A program made the translations under genes and the position numbers. A stretch of 64,000 nt of DNA, taken from assembly GCA_947579605.1 (NCBI GenBank), contig OX388314.1, forward strand, positions 18,783,982 to 18,847,981, read 5' to 3'. The DNA is from Athripsodes cinereus (lineage: Eukaryota > Arthropoda > Insecta > Trichoptera > Leptoceridae). Shown piece by piece: positions 11,795 through 22,275 of the stretch; the stretch's first letter is position 1, and every line of letters begins with the position of its first letter. The notes beneath the pieces are model-generated. The model did not search any database. It was not told the DNA's origin and saw nothing but the letters and a program-made list of their open reading frames with translations.

Positions 11795-12175
11795 TCTCCA
11801 GATAGCCTTTAATGGTGCTGATGGGACCATTTACAGAGACAATAAGCGCTGACACATCACACCACTGCTTAAGGAGCTACATTGGCTGAGAGTCTCAAAG
11901 AGAGTAGACTTCAAACTGTACCTCACGGTTCATAAAGCCTTGTACGGTGCAGCACATCTATGCCTCGCTGAGCTCTGTCCCATCAACAAAACTCTAAAGC
12001 GACTACTGCACTCATCTTCCACCACTGTCAACAAACTTGTAGAACCCAACAGGGAAAACATTTCCAAATTTGCAGATAGGAGCTTCAGCGTCCAGGAGCC
12101 AACTGCCTGGAAAAGATTACCTGCGGCTTTAAGACAAAACCAACCTACTGTTACATTCAGGCTAGCAAACTGAAA
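11795..12175 (+). pseudogene. CR1-like LINE reverse transcriptase C-terminal fragment
   Basis: Plus-strand reading gives RLQIAFNGAD, HITPLLKELHWLRVSKRVDF, YLTVHKALYGAAHLCLAELC, then a C-terminal region with SFSVQEPTAWKRLPAALR. The order HITP.L..LHWL...R...K......ALYG...L..L is typical of the CR1/L2-type RT C-terminus. It contains at least one stop and frame breaks. Confidence 0.7.
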
Positions 12176-12714
12176 CATTGCTGTTCAGGAGAAGTCATGG
12201 TGCCCTTGAAATGGTCACGGAACATTAAAGAGGCGCCAAATACAAATTGTCCATATTAGTATTATACGTATTTATTTATTACACATATATACAGCTTAAA
12301 GCTTTTATAAAATGGTATTCAAAATTTAAACAACAATTAATACTGTATAAAAATAAAAAGCAATTAAAAATGTATAAAATGTAAGATAGTGTCATTACAC
12401 TATTAAAAAATAAATATCAAAATACCAGTAAAAATAATTGCATTGAACTGGCTACAATTAATAAAAGAAGAAGTACACAATATTAGTCAAACGATAAAAT
12501 TAATAATAAAGAATTCTCAGATAAAACAGTCAAAATTCATGGTATCAAAGTTCATTCAATAAACAATTTATTGAAACTACACATCCGTCACATAAAAAGT
12601 TTGAGACGGAGAAAATAAAATGCCAAATGTCACAAAAACAAAACACAAAAAACAAAACAATAATTATATAAATATTTCAAGAATTCATAAATAAAGATTC
12701 CAGTTTGGAGCAGT

Positions 12715-12870
12715 GCGTGGACTTTCACTTAGGTCGGAGAACAATAGATTGCTCTTGATTTCTACTCTTCATCTTTTAGCATTCACACCGCTAGACTTTG
12801 GAACCAGCTTCCCTCTACAATCGGCACCAGCTCATCGTTTATGTCTTTTAAAATAAATTAGTCTCTAGGT
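12715..12870 (+). pseudogene. LINE RT C-terminal scrap
   Basis: Frame pieces LRSENNRLLLISTLHL and then RLWNQLPSTI (after a frame shift) match the usual end of CR1/jockey-like RT proteins, followed by CATTCCTAATATATGTTAAC. Very degraded. Confidence 0.4.
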
Positions 12871-13019
12871 GATGAACACTACATTCCTAATATATGTTAA
12901 CTGTTTATTATTTATTTATTTGAGATAAATAAACATTTTATTTTGAAATTTATGTTTTTTTTTTTGCCTTTATTATTGTTGTCAATTAAATTCTTATAAA
13001 ACTGGAAAAATTTTGATTC

Positions 13020-13655
13020 AACTTGGACGTGGTTGAAAAAGGACGAGAGTGGAATAAATGCTGTGGAGATGCGTTCACTGAGAAGAATGGTTGGTAAAAC
13101 GTCGCGAGATAGAGTGAAGAATGAGGATATCAGGAGAATGAACAGAACAAAACTTAATTTCTTTTTATTATTGTTTTTAATTATGTATGACAACCAATTG
13201 GGCTTTGATTTAATTTCACAGAATAATATATGAACACTTATAACTGGACATTGCATTGTATACTTGTTGTTGATCATTGTTTTATTGTACTAAACATATA
13301 TGTATTGTCTGTAGTGTTCCGTTGACCAAAATAAATAAATGAAAATGAGCGGATGTGAGAGGAATGTGTGTTAACAAAGATATGATGAGCGAATGCACGA
13401 TGAAAGGATGAAGTAGATGATGTGTGTATCTGAAAGAGGGGGTGTGACGAAGCGCAGAGTCCAAGAACATTGTGGCTTAGTCACTTGGATCAAATTCATA
13501 AAGACGGTCGCGTGTTGAGTAAGAGAAATCGGCATTCATGAATGAGAAACTGGATGAATGTAGAGGAAACGAAATAAGTATGTAAGGATAGATCTTTATG
13601 GCGTTCCGTTCTTTCTGCCTACCCCACCTGGGACACGGCGTGAGGGTAAAGAATA
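13020..13655 (+). mobile_element. Family D retrotransposon copy split by an insertion
   Basis: The first part (13020-13141) encodes WLKKDESGINAVEMRSLRRM and VGKTSRDRVKNEDIRRM. The second (13344-13655) continues from AATGAGCGGATGTGAG to the family 3' end CCCACCTGGGACACGGCGTG followed by AGGGTA. The uninterrupted copy at 50633-51010 shows the two parts belong together. Many frame breaks. Confidence 0.75.
13142..13343 (+). mobile_element. Short retroposon-like insertion with AATGA duplication
   Basis: 202 bp interrupts family D exactly after AGGAGAATGA and is flanked by AATGA at 13137-13141 and 13344-13348. Its end is rich in AATAAATAAATGA, like a retroposon tail. The source element is not recognised. 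Confidence 0.55.
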
Positions 13656-14084
13656 GTACATTTTTAATGCATTAAGTATTTATGAATTGTCATACAAAAA
13701 ATATTATTCAATGTTATTCATTGAATTATAATAGGTAAGTATCATGTTTGACAAAAGTTATCCACTAATTGATATCTGTCATACTTCAAAAATGTACACA
13801 TCATCTGCATACATCAATGCATTGACCCGAGTTTAATTCAATTCAACATCCATCTTTCTAAAGGTTGCATTCACAAGTCAGACATGTATCACAATAATTC
13901 ATCCAATTTCCTTATATTCTCATTCAAATAAACCTTTAAAATACTTCTTCTATCTCTGTAATACACATTCATTAACACACATAATAGAATTTAATTGCCT
14001 CACCATATAAACCAGATATTCCGTGGGGCTCCATTCTTTCTGCCTATAATATATAAATTCATGATATATCCTATCCTTTACCTT

Positions 14085-14860
14085 CATGCCGTGTCCCGGG
14101 TGAGATAGGCAGAGAGAACGGAACGCCATGTTGATCTTTCCTTACATACTTCTTTTGCTTCCTTTACATTCATCCAGTTTCTCATACATGCACGCCGATT
14201 CCTCTTACTTAACATGCGACCACCCTTGAGTATTTGATCCACAAGGTTCTTGGACGTCCGTGCTTTCTCACACCCTCTCTTTCAGATAAATATACCTTCT
14301 TCGTCAATCTTACACCATCCATTTGCTCTACATGACCAAACCATCTCAATTTATTTACACGCATTCTATCAATAACACTCTTCTTGCATCCACTCGTTCT
14401 TCTAATATCCTCATTTCTTACTCTATCTTGCAATGTTTTACCTACCATTCTTCTCAGTGTTTGCATCTCCACTGCATTTATTCCACTTTCGTCCTTCTTC
14501 AGCCATGTCCAAGTTTCGCTTGCATACATAAGTATCGGTGCGAGGATGGCGTTGTGCACCAGCATTTTGTTTATATTTTATAATAATTTTTGTTTATATT
14601 TTATAATAACATGTTCGAGACATTGCTATTAGATCGAAGTGCACCGTTCACTTTTCTTTTTTCAATATCTCTTTCGTATCTACCATCCATCGCAAACATA
14701 CATATCCGTTCACTTGCTCCAAACATTCATTTCACACATTGTTCTATCAATCTCTCTTTCAAACACCAGCACTTTCGTCTTAGTCACATTCATTTTCATC
14801 CCATTCATTCTGCAACTTTCATGTACACTCTCGCACTTCTTTCTTGCACGCTCTGTAAGT
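14085..14860 (-). mobile_element. Family D retrotransposon copy, longest RT remnant
   Basis: The minus strand has a 118-codon open stretch: MLVHNAILAPILMYASETWT, KKDESGINAVEMQTLRRMVG, DRMRVNKLRWFGHVEQMDG, YLSEREGVRKHGRPRTLW. SETW followed by LRRM and LRWFGHV is the typical C-terminal region of many insect endonuclease-RT proteins. The 3' end (GGACACGGCATGAAGGTAAA) lies near 14085. A short duplication of TTTGTTTATATTTTATAATA occurs at 14568-14609. Confidence 0.75.
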
Positions 14861-15096
14861 TTCTTTCATTCATTCATGATATAGGCAAAAATTAAAAACA
14901 TTCTTCATTCGTTCCTTTTATTTGTTTCTTTCATTCATTCATGATAAAGGTAATAATTAAAAACATTCTTAATTCGTTCCTTATATTTGTTTCTTTCATT
15001 CATTCATGATAAAGGTAATAATTAAAAACATTCTTCATTCGTTCCTTATATTTGTTTCTTTCATTCATTCATGATAAAGGTAATAATTAAAAACAT
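14860..15096 (+). repeat. 65-bp tandem repeat, about 3.6 copies
   Basis: Units start TTTCTTTCATTCATTCATGA and run through AATTAAAAACATTC to CCTTATATTTG; copies begin at 14860, 14925, 14990 and 15055 and are 90-98 percent alike by eye. The first unit grows out of the upstream end of the family D copy. Confidence 0.9.
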
Positions 15097-15960
15097 ATAA
15101 GTATACAACATTTATTTGAGAATGGTTCAAGACTTTATAAATCAAAATTAATTCAACTTATTCCTACTCAACTGCTGGTGTATTTTCCCTAGTTGTAGCA
15201 CCAAAAGTCAGGCATTGTTCTATGCTACAGGATCATCGTCCAATTATAGCTATTATTCATCAATGAATCGACTCCATGTAATAGGGAATTATCACCGTGA
15301 AGTTGATTTCAACTATTCAGAGTACACCATGAGCAAATGTGCTGTGAGCGGGTTTATTCAAAGGTTCATGCTTTCTGTTGAGAATATCCAGTAGTTTCTA
15401 TTGTCATGATGTATTCATTGTCTCTTATATGTTGATTGTGTTTGTTCCAAGTGTGTTGTTTTTTTTTTAAGTTATTGTAGTGTAAAGGCTATTTAGCCAT
15501 ATACTTTGTTAACAAATAAATAAATTGTTTTACTTCATCACACAAAAAAGAGCTTCTCTTTAAAGTTCGTAGACGATCATATGCAGACATTATTCATTAA
15601 TCCTTGTGTAGAAAAACATTTTAGTTAAGTTAATGTCCCAATAAACCTATAAACAAAACATGTTATTTAATGCATTATTTTTGTAACAAAGTACATTAAT
15701 GATTGTTTCCACAATTCTTATTTCATACTTACCTTAATTTATGACTTTCTGATCATTTTAATATAATAAATTCGCGAATACTTCTGCAAAAACAACAAAC
15801 TAATACATCGCAAAACAAGCATTGATAACTGTCAGTGTCAGTAAGATAATAATAGACAATTGCAAAATATGTCATAGACAAAAATAGTGTCAATGCATAG
15901 GTTTTAAAAAATATTATTTATAAATTAATTGCACTGTTATACATCATTATATAATATCAT
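15097..15960. other. No gene seen; inside the nested element
   Basis: AT-rich. A retroposon-like 3' end with AACAAATAAATAAATTG lies at about 15510-15530. Confidence 0.4.
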
Positions 15961-16736
15961 TTTCATTTCATTTAATCAGAAATTGATATAAGATTTATAA
16001 AAAATGTGTAAATACGGTGAAATCACGTGATATATTAGTTTTAATAATTCAGTTGTCGTGATTGTCATGTTGGTACCCATAGATAACGGCGTTAGGAAAT
16101 ACATCTCTATATTAAGACATCTTAAAGTTAAGATTAGATCAAGATCAAGACTAGATTGCGTCGGGGGTACCATCTACAAGTCTTAATCTAATCTTGATCT
16201 TAAGATCGAATCTAATCTTGATTGAATTCAAGAGTAGCCCTGCAGAGGTTATTAACACTTTTTTTCCATGTACGTACATGCAATTTTTTTTAACTTAAAT
16301 ATGGGCTTGTGAGGTGTCAAACATCAAGATTTTTCATCAGTTATTAGCACTTTTTTCTATGTAGGTACCTAACATTTTTTTGTTTCCATAATTAATTATA
16401 GCCATATTGGTGATAAATTGTCTCAACATTTGTACATTGTTATTATACTGGTGTTAAATAAAAAATAAAAAAAATTCTCCGAAAATTCTCTACTTTGAGA
16501 AATTATTTCTTGAGAATTCCACAACACTACATATGTCTAAGACATACCTAGGTACACGAAGATGCGCGGTCATGAGTACCGCACACTCTCGCTATTGTTT
16601 TGCCGAATATTCGATTATTCGGCACATGATCTTGTATAATATTCGGTATTCGGCAAATATACTATTCGTTGCATCTCTAATATAAATGTTTCATTAGAAA
16701 TTCCCAGGACACAACTGTATTATATAAGCAATTTCT

Positions 16737-16947
16737 TTATTAGAAATTTTGGTACTTTTTAATCATTCTTATCGTGTTCCGTCTTGAGTCTCCAGTTAAT
16801 AATAGGTCTCTAGTCCCAAACAATCCAACATCTGGTGGAGGAGTCTCCAGGAAGAAAGTATGAGGGCGACTGGATGGACATCCATAGGTCGATCCCAGAG
16901 GCGGTGTAGTGGCTTTCTGGACGGGAACCAAGGATTTGATTTGGAAT
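16737..16947 (-). CDS. Coding-like terminal exon, unidentified
   Basis: The minus-strand frame runs about 70 codons from an AG acceptor at 16948-16949 (TTGCTGATTTCAATAG) to a stop at about 16740, with AATAAA overlapping just after the stop. The peptide contains VQKATTPPLGSTYGCPSSRP, FFLETPPPDVGLFGTRDLLL and ends RMIKKYQNF. Proline-rich, low in AT-type residues and unlike the surrounding DNA, it looks like real protein sequence. It starts about 50 bp right of the outer hAT-like element. I could not place a matching upstream exon: a short piece at about 17035-17060 has splice-like ends but gives a stop in the needed phase. Could be a last exon of a host gene or of an unrecognised element. Confidence 0.35.
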
Positions 16948-17116
16948 AACTATTGAAATCAGCAATTTACATAGCTAAGTAAAGTAATACAAACCGAAAC
17001 CGTACAAAAAGTAAAGTTAAATGTCTCTCACCTATTTTCTACATGTTTCGGATTTCCTGTAAAAGGTGGGTATTTGTAACACATCACGTATAACACATAA
17101 AATTTAAAATTTAACA

Positions 17117-17228
17117 ATGAGATATGCCACTCATTCTGAATATATTATTTTTTATTAACACGACTTAGGTACGTGTTTATTTCATGAAATTGGTCTGCTG
17201 GCTACCCCACTTGCGAGGTACGCTAGCA
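17117..17228 (+). repeat. Dispersed repeat R, copy 3
   Basis: CACTCATTCTGAATATATTA, then GGTCTGCTGGCTACCCCACT followed by TGCGAGGTACGCTA. Partial. Confidence 0.6.
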
Positions 17229-17682
17229 ACAAAAATTAAGTTTTATTGTTGTTTTTCTTAATAAGTGTATACATAAATTCACAGACATGTGAAAGGGGTG
17301 TGTTATTTAAATAAATAAATTCTAATTATGTTTGTTTTATTAATTAAGGTCTTTAGTAATAAACCCGAGTAATTAAAATAATGATGAAACCTTTTGTGAA
17401 ATGATGATACGAAAAACTGCGGAGAATGTTTGCAATCTGAAAATGTTTATGAATAAAATGGTATTAAAAATAAATTACATTTTACCTACTTAATTTTACT
17501 TTTTGTAAACTATTCTAATAAATATGTCTATAAATGTGTATGTCCTCGATAGAAACTTTTTCGGGTAAAGGAATTAATAAGGGAACCAATGTCTTCTATT
17601 TAAACTACCATGTTTCACGTATTTTACATATTTCTGGATGGATTTAAAAAAGAACCTACATTTTATTATATTATACCCTCAC
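17229..17682. other. No gene seen
   Basis: AT-rich spacer; a short AATAAATAAATTCT tail at about 17310 may end an old retroposon. Confidence 0.35.
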
Positions 17683-17806
17683 GCCGTGTACCAGGTGGGG
17701 TAGGCAGAGAGAACGGAACGCCATGTCGATCTATCCTTACATACTTCTTTCGCTTCCTCTACATTCATCCAGTTTCTCATACATGCACGCCGATTCCTCT
17801 TACTTT
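17683..17806 (-). mobile_element. Family D retrotransposon 3' end
   Basis: Minus-strand 3' terminal 120 bp, ending CCCCACCTGGTACACGGCGT followed by GAGGGTATAATATAAT. Heavily 5'-truncated. Confidence 0.8.
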
Positions 17807-18645
17807 TATTATTAACAAATATGTATATTATGATATCCTTTGAACATATTTACAAGTTTGTATGTATAGTGAATCTGAAAGTCTCATACTCTAAGTTTAA
17901 TTTCATCGAATCCAATTATTAAATTGTAGACATTTTTTGGGCGCTGCAATTCTAGTATAAAACTAGAAGACTAAGAGTACGTGGGTATTTTATTTCAATA
18001 GAACTAAGATCCTTTAGCGATTCACCTCCCCCTTAATAACACCTGAAGGTGAGGTTCAGAAAAGGTTAACCCCGTCTGATTTACCTATTTTATATTATTA
18101 AATAGCAGGTAACAAAGGATCCTGACACCATAGTGTGATACCTCCGCATGCTGCGCTATGGGCCTGTCACACTAAGAGAACACTGATACTCTAGGAGAAG
18201 AAGGTATAAAAGGACAAAAGAGGGGAGACCTACGTGATTTTCCGGAATAAAGGATGAGAGACAATGATAATGATAATAATGGAAGGACTTCACCAGACTA
18301 TTGTCCATGATATTATCCTTTGAAATCGTGAATTATATTTAAATTAATTGTATTGTGTGAAGGAAAAAGGTTTCATATCACAATACATAATAATAATACC
18401 TACACATAATCCTCACATGAATATGTAAGTTCTCTAGTAAATATGTGTGTTTGTTTATAGTATGTCCTCTATGAACACCAAAAACAAGTCAAAGAAAAAA
18501 TTATACACTTACCTACATTGTTTTAATAAATTCTCATCATTAGGATTATATTTGTTTCTTTTCAAACAATAGAAATACGACATAAATTTAGTACGAAAAG
18601 TGAACTATCACTATTGACCGAAAATACTTGTTGGAAGCCCATTTC
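17807..18645. other. No gene recognised
   Basis: Contains a less AT-rich patch at about 18010-18260 with degraded codons, possibly an old retroelement, but I cannot assign it. Confidence 0.3.
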
Positions 18646-18847
18646 AAGGTGAATTGAAAAAAATCACTATTTAGTTAACTTCCAAGTGACTTTAGTATTT
18701 GGAGACTCTCGACTCTTTGTACTGTGTGCTATTAACATTTCATCTGATCGCCTGAAGATGGAGTCGAGAGTCTCCGAAAACTGGTAAGCGTAAAAAATAA
18801 AGTCACTTGGAAGTTAACTAAATAGTGTTCTTTTTTCAATTCACCTT
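18646..18847. repeat. Foldback element with hammerhead-like core
   Basis: Arms start AAGGTGAATTGAAAAAAATC and end in the complement TTTTTTCAATTCACCTT. The shared inner part is CACTATTTAGTTAACTTCCA. The right arm keeps a hammerhead-like core (18749-18790) while the left arm has lost the GAAAACTGGTAAGCGT segment. Confidence 0.75.
18749..18790 (+). ncRNA. Hammerhead-like motif, degraded
   Basis: CGC, then CTGAAGA (18752-18758, allowed N at core position 7), an extra U, helix II GGAG/CTCC, GAAA, a short ACTGGT helix III with one unpaired A, then GUA and AGCG, whose GCG pairs with CGC. The core fits CUGANGA...GAA, but spacing near the cleavage site has extra adenines, so it may be inactive. Confidence 0.4.
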
Positions 18848-19324
18848 ATCATTATTATTTCAAAATATTGATAAGGTCGTTCGTTACCCTGATTGAGTTA
18901 ACATTGGGCTAACAAGCGAAAGATTTGAGTTGAAGAAAGGTTCAATCCTTCTACTCGAATTTCATGACACAAGTATATTACTAATACTTTGAGGGTAGGT
19001 AATCGAGATGTGTATAGATTTATTTGAAACGTAGATTCATCTTTTGCAAGCCGGAATTAATGTCTAGTATTTGTTTAGGTATACCTAATGTATAATGTCA
19101 CCTTGAAGATATTATAATATATACCATATAATATAACTGTTTGATATCATTTTATGTTTGTTATGTGTTGTTATCATTATTACTATGAAGGGTTAACTAC
19201 TATCACGTAGTCGTAAAGTAATATTACTAACAATACCTACATACATACTATTGCAAATAAATAAATAGATACCTTCATTATATGCAATACATGTTATGCT
19301 AATGAACTTAAACCTGAAAACTTA

Positions 19325-19374
19325 CAATAAAGTGTAATATAGTAAGTTTGTACTTACTATATTACACTTTATTG
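19325..19374. repeat. Perfect 23-bp hairpin with 4-nt loop
   Basis: CAATAAAGTGTAATATAGTAAGT pairs without mismatch with its mirror across TTGT. No coding context. Confidence 0.9.
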
Positions 19375-19761
19375 ATGTTTGTCATTTTGAAAAATAATAA
19401 CTGTATCTCGAATGATTCTACTCTAATTTTTCATTTATAAAAGTAAAAGGAGTTGAGAAATGAATGACAAAAATATTTACTCATCGATGCATTCAAGAAG
19501 TTGAGCTTTTACGATTTTCATCATTTTAATAGATTTTTGAAATATTTTTCGTGCTCTTGAAAAACTTGTATAATAAAGAACAATGCCATTCAGAATATAT
19601 TTAAACCGAAAACTTATTACAACAGTCGGCGTAATTATCAAATGGTAAATTTATTTTGAAATTTACATTACACAAATTAACAATTCTTTCATTAGGTACA
19701 CTTTTTTGTTAACATGTTAAAGGCTCACGCCGTATATTGTGTAAATAAATAAATTATTATT

Positions 19762-19932
19762 AAAAAAAGGATTTATGTGAGTTTTTGTTATAAATCCAAA
19801 TACAACCTTTTACAGCTTTCACAGTTAGCTAAAAGCTTGTTTCGTGAAAGGGGAGTTTGCCGTACCTAGGATTGAACTGCGAGCCTCATGTGCATGTGGC
19901 CGAGACTCTTCCTCAAGGCTACAGATGAACTC
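19762..19932 (-). mobile_element. tRNA-derived SINE, family A copy
   Basis: Minus strand: degraded A box, B box remnant (GTTCAATCCTAG), body TTTAGCTAACTGTGAAAGC, then TTGTATTTGGATTTATAAC and an A-rich end. The most diverged copy of the family. Confidence 0.7.
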
Positions 19933-20798
19933 CTCATTATTGTGAAGATTAAGTTCTATTTTTATTAAAGACAACGTAAATAAAATTATTTTTTACTGTT
20001 ACTTACCTATAAGTAAATGGAAGTTATTGAAGTTTCAAATTTATATTTCAGCCACAGTTTAAAAAAAATAATAAAAAAAGTATGTTGCTTTTACTAACTC
20101 GATATTCTCAGATTTCCCATTAATAAAATAACTTCAGCAGCTAGAATATTCAATAACTCTTATAAATAGATCTTAAATATAATATAACATGATTTATTAA
20201 TGTAATAAATAATTTGCTTACATAATTCACTCGATATCGGGTGCCTTGCCGGAAAAAAAGAAAGAAATAATTTGCTTTTTCTTATCAAGCTATATAGTTA
20301 GTACGCTTAGAAAAAATGTTCGATGTTGGTATAGTACGAGTATCTACATTATCCTCGTTATATTGTTGTGTTATCATATTTCCTTTTACACAATTATAAA
20401 TAATATACAGAAGATATCTACTACCTACTTCTACAGCGCATACCTATTAATAATAATCCAATGAAGAAATATCTATGTATGTACCAAGGTGGGGGGTACC
20501 TACTTGATATGTTATTAATTTATTATGATTATCGGTTTCCTTCAGAACACTCTACTGTTCTCTCTCTTAGTGTTATTTGTAATTTATTTTCCCTATGAGA
20601 ATAATAATAGTATTATTAATTGTATGAGCTGAGAAAGTAATGATATAACGAGAGAAAAAATATGAAACTGTACGCACATATAAATTAGAGATAAGATGAT
20701 GGGTATATTCGGCTTTTAGCCTATCTGACTTAAAACCGTCTATCATGCCGGATATTGGATAGTTATTATATTCCTAATAAATATATAAATCAATTTCG
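19933..20798. other. No gene seen
   Basis: AT-rich, with a short plus-strand open frame at 20246-20464 rich in I, Y and S, typical of chance frames in AT-rich DNA. Confidence 0.4.
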
Positions 20799-20978
20799 AG
20801 TCGTCGGTAGCCTGGAGGTAGAGTCTCGGCCTTGTGAACAAGGGGTCCGGGGTTCGATCCCAGGTGCCGGCAAATTCCCCTTTCACGACACAAGCTTTTA
20901 GCTTACTGTGAAAGGTGTATAAGGTTGTATTTGGGTTTATAACAAAACCCAGATATATCTTTTTAAAAAAAAAAAAAA
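20799..20978 (+). mobile_element. tRNA-derived SINE, family A, full copy
   Basis: The head has A-box-like TAGCCTGGAGG and B box GGTTCGATCCC (20851-20861). The body CCCCTTTCACGACACAAGCT, TTTAGCTTACTGTGAAAGGT, GGTTGTATTTGGGTTTATAA is followed by TATCTTTTTAAAAAAAAAA. Other copies: 19762-19932, 29408-29520, 49131-49302, 63101-63280. Confidence 0.85.
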
Positions 20979-21549
20979 ATTATCGATAGAAAAAGATCAA
21001 TCTACACTCTACAAAATCTCAGTGTGTTCCACATACGGAATAACCAGAAAACTATATTAACAGGATAACACGCTCTATACAAACTGAACAAGTAAACACG
21101 TTATCAAAGTTCCACCAAATTCCACATGATTTGCAGACCTTGGAAAGTGAAAACGTATTCAGGAAACGTTATGATTCTTAAATGGTCACTTGCGATGGAT
21201 TTTTCAGAAAACGGCGCGTTTTTCAATAAATTGTTTAGGTAATTATTATCATTCGGTTTAGAATCTTTTTGGATATTCGGTATTCAGGCAAACCGTTATC
21301 CGTTTTATCATCACAAATATAAGTATGTACCTAATTACAAATTTGCTAGTCATGTCTATACACTTTTCTCTATAGGTATACTGTGCATATAGTGAAGGAA
21401 GTACTACAAGCTTTGGAAAATTAATTAATTTGGGTTAATGAAACACGTATATCATAATTATGTAGAAAATTTCACGTCTTTATTACATTTTATACAATTA
21501 TTATTTTAATGGAGATTACTGCCTCAGAAACTACTTAATAAAGTAATCC

Positions 21550-21775
21550 AAGTATTTGTGCCATGCCATGTCAGGTCCTTCCGACGTCGGCCATCACCTC
21601 AGCGTAGGCTTCTCTGTCCTGTGCTAGCCGGAACAGCTCTTCCACCCTCTGGATTCCGATCCACTCTATGATATTTCTTGGCCTGGACATCTGCCGCCTT
21701 CCCACACCTCGACTACCCTAAATTTTTCCTTTCAAGATGAGTTGGAGTACACCATATTTCTCATGGAGTAAGTAT
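21550..21775 (-). pseudogene. Non-LTR retrotransposon C-terminal scrap (EWTG type)
   Basis: Minus strand reads LILKGKI, GSRGVGRRQMSRPRNIIEWI, EELFRLAQDREAYAEVMADV, GRT and a stop. The KRGVGRR.MSWLRNI..W.G...E.L.R.A.DR.A....VA.V tail is common at the C-terminal end of another insect non-LTR RT lineage. One stop in the middle. Confidence 0.65.
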
Positions 21776-21989
21776 CAAAAATTAGGTAAATAAATATTTT
21801 TTAAATTAAAAAGAAAATACGTTAAAGCTGCGACTTAATTGGCGAAATATCGCTTTAAATTCAAAAGTCTTATTTCCATTCAGTGGTCCCGAAAATAGCG
21901 TTCAATAGTGAAAGGTGCAGAAGAATGCGTTTTAAAATATTTTATTATTATGGTCCAGATGTTTCAACAACAGATTTTCATGAACATAC

Positions 21990-22275
21990 ATACATACATA
22001 CCATCACGCCGTTTCTCTCGCGGGGTAGGCAGAAAGGATCGAGCGCCACTTTCTTCTATCCTTGCATACATCTTTCGCTTCCGTTACTGTCATACAATTC
22101 CTCATGCATGCTCTCCTGTTCAATGTGCTCAACACGTGACTGTCCTGTAGGATTTGATTCAAATGATCTTGCCATTTAATCCTCGGACTTCCACGTCTCC
22201 GAGCACCATTCCTCTCAGCCAAATATATCTTCTTAGTCATTCTGTCCTCATTCATTCTTTCCACGTGCCCAATAT
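21990..22275 (-). mobile_element. Family E retrotransposon 3' fragment
   Basis: Minus strand codes HVERMNEDRMTKKIYLAERN, then RRRGSPRIKWQDHLNQILQD, VLSTLNRRACMRNCMTVTEA and ends RSILSAYPARETA. It is a sister subfamily of D (shared LRWFGHVERM...TK..YL...). The 3' end GCGTGATGGTATGTATGTATG leads to a (GTAT)n tail. Confidence 0.8.

Larger units (their letters stand above)
9899..16248. mobile_element. Possible third-level element with AGCCCTACTC ends
   Basis: The left end AGCCCTACTCCCGACACAAT and the right end (reverse complement AGGGCTACTCTTGAATTCAA) resemble each other. Both subterminal zones are filled with AATCTAATCTTGATC, GGTACTYTTGAA and CCCGACRCAATCTA words. A target duplication is not clear, so the limits are approximate. 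Confidence 0.4.
9697..16538. mobile_element. Inner TIR element nested in the outer hAT-like element
   Basis: Ends AGTGATGTG (9707) and CACAACACT (to 16528) are inverted with one mismatch and are flanked by the exact direct repeat ACATATGTCT (9697-9706 and 16529-16538). Subterminal AAATTTCTC/GAGAAATT palindromic words occur at both ends. CAGTGATGTG-type ends are common for hAT elements, though a 10-bp duplication is longer than the usual 8, so two bases may match by chance. The 6.8 kb inside is mostly further insertions. Confidence 0.7.
9195..16687. mobile_element. Outer hAT-like element with 8-bp target duplication, heavily nested
   Basis: Terminal inverted repeats TAGAGATGCAACGAATA (from 9203) and TATTCGTTGCATCTCTA (to 16679) are flanked by an exact 8-bp direct repeat ATATAAAT (9195-9202 and 16680-16687), the size made by hAT transposases. 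Subterminal repeats of TATTCGG/CCGAATA occur at both ends. Only about 0.65 kb belongs to this element itself (9203-9706 and 16539-16679); the rest is a later insertion. No transposase remains, so it was non-autonomous. Confidence 0.8.

Noticed and set aside
17035..17060. 25-nt micro-exon on the minus strand feeding 16737-16947
   Set aside because: Splice-like ends exist but the required phase would create a stop before the downstream frame.
20799..20875. tRNA gene
   Set aside because: Same reason: five copies share a non-tRNA body, so it is the head of SINE family A.
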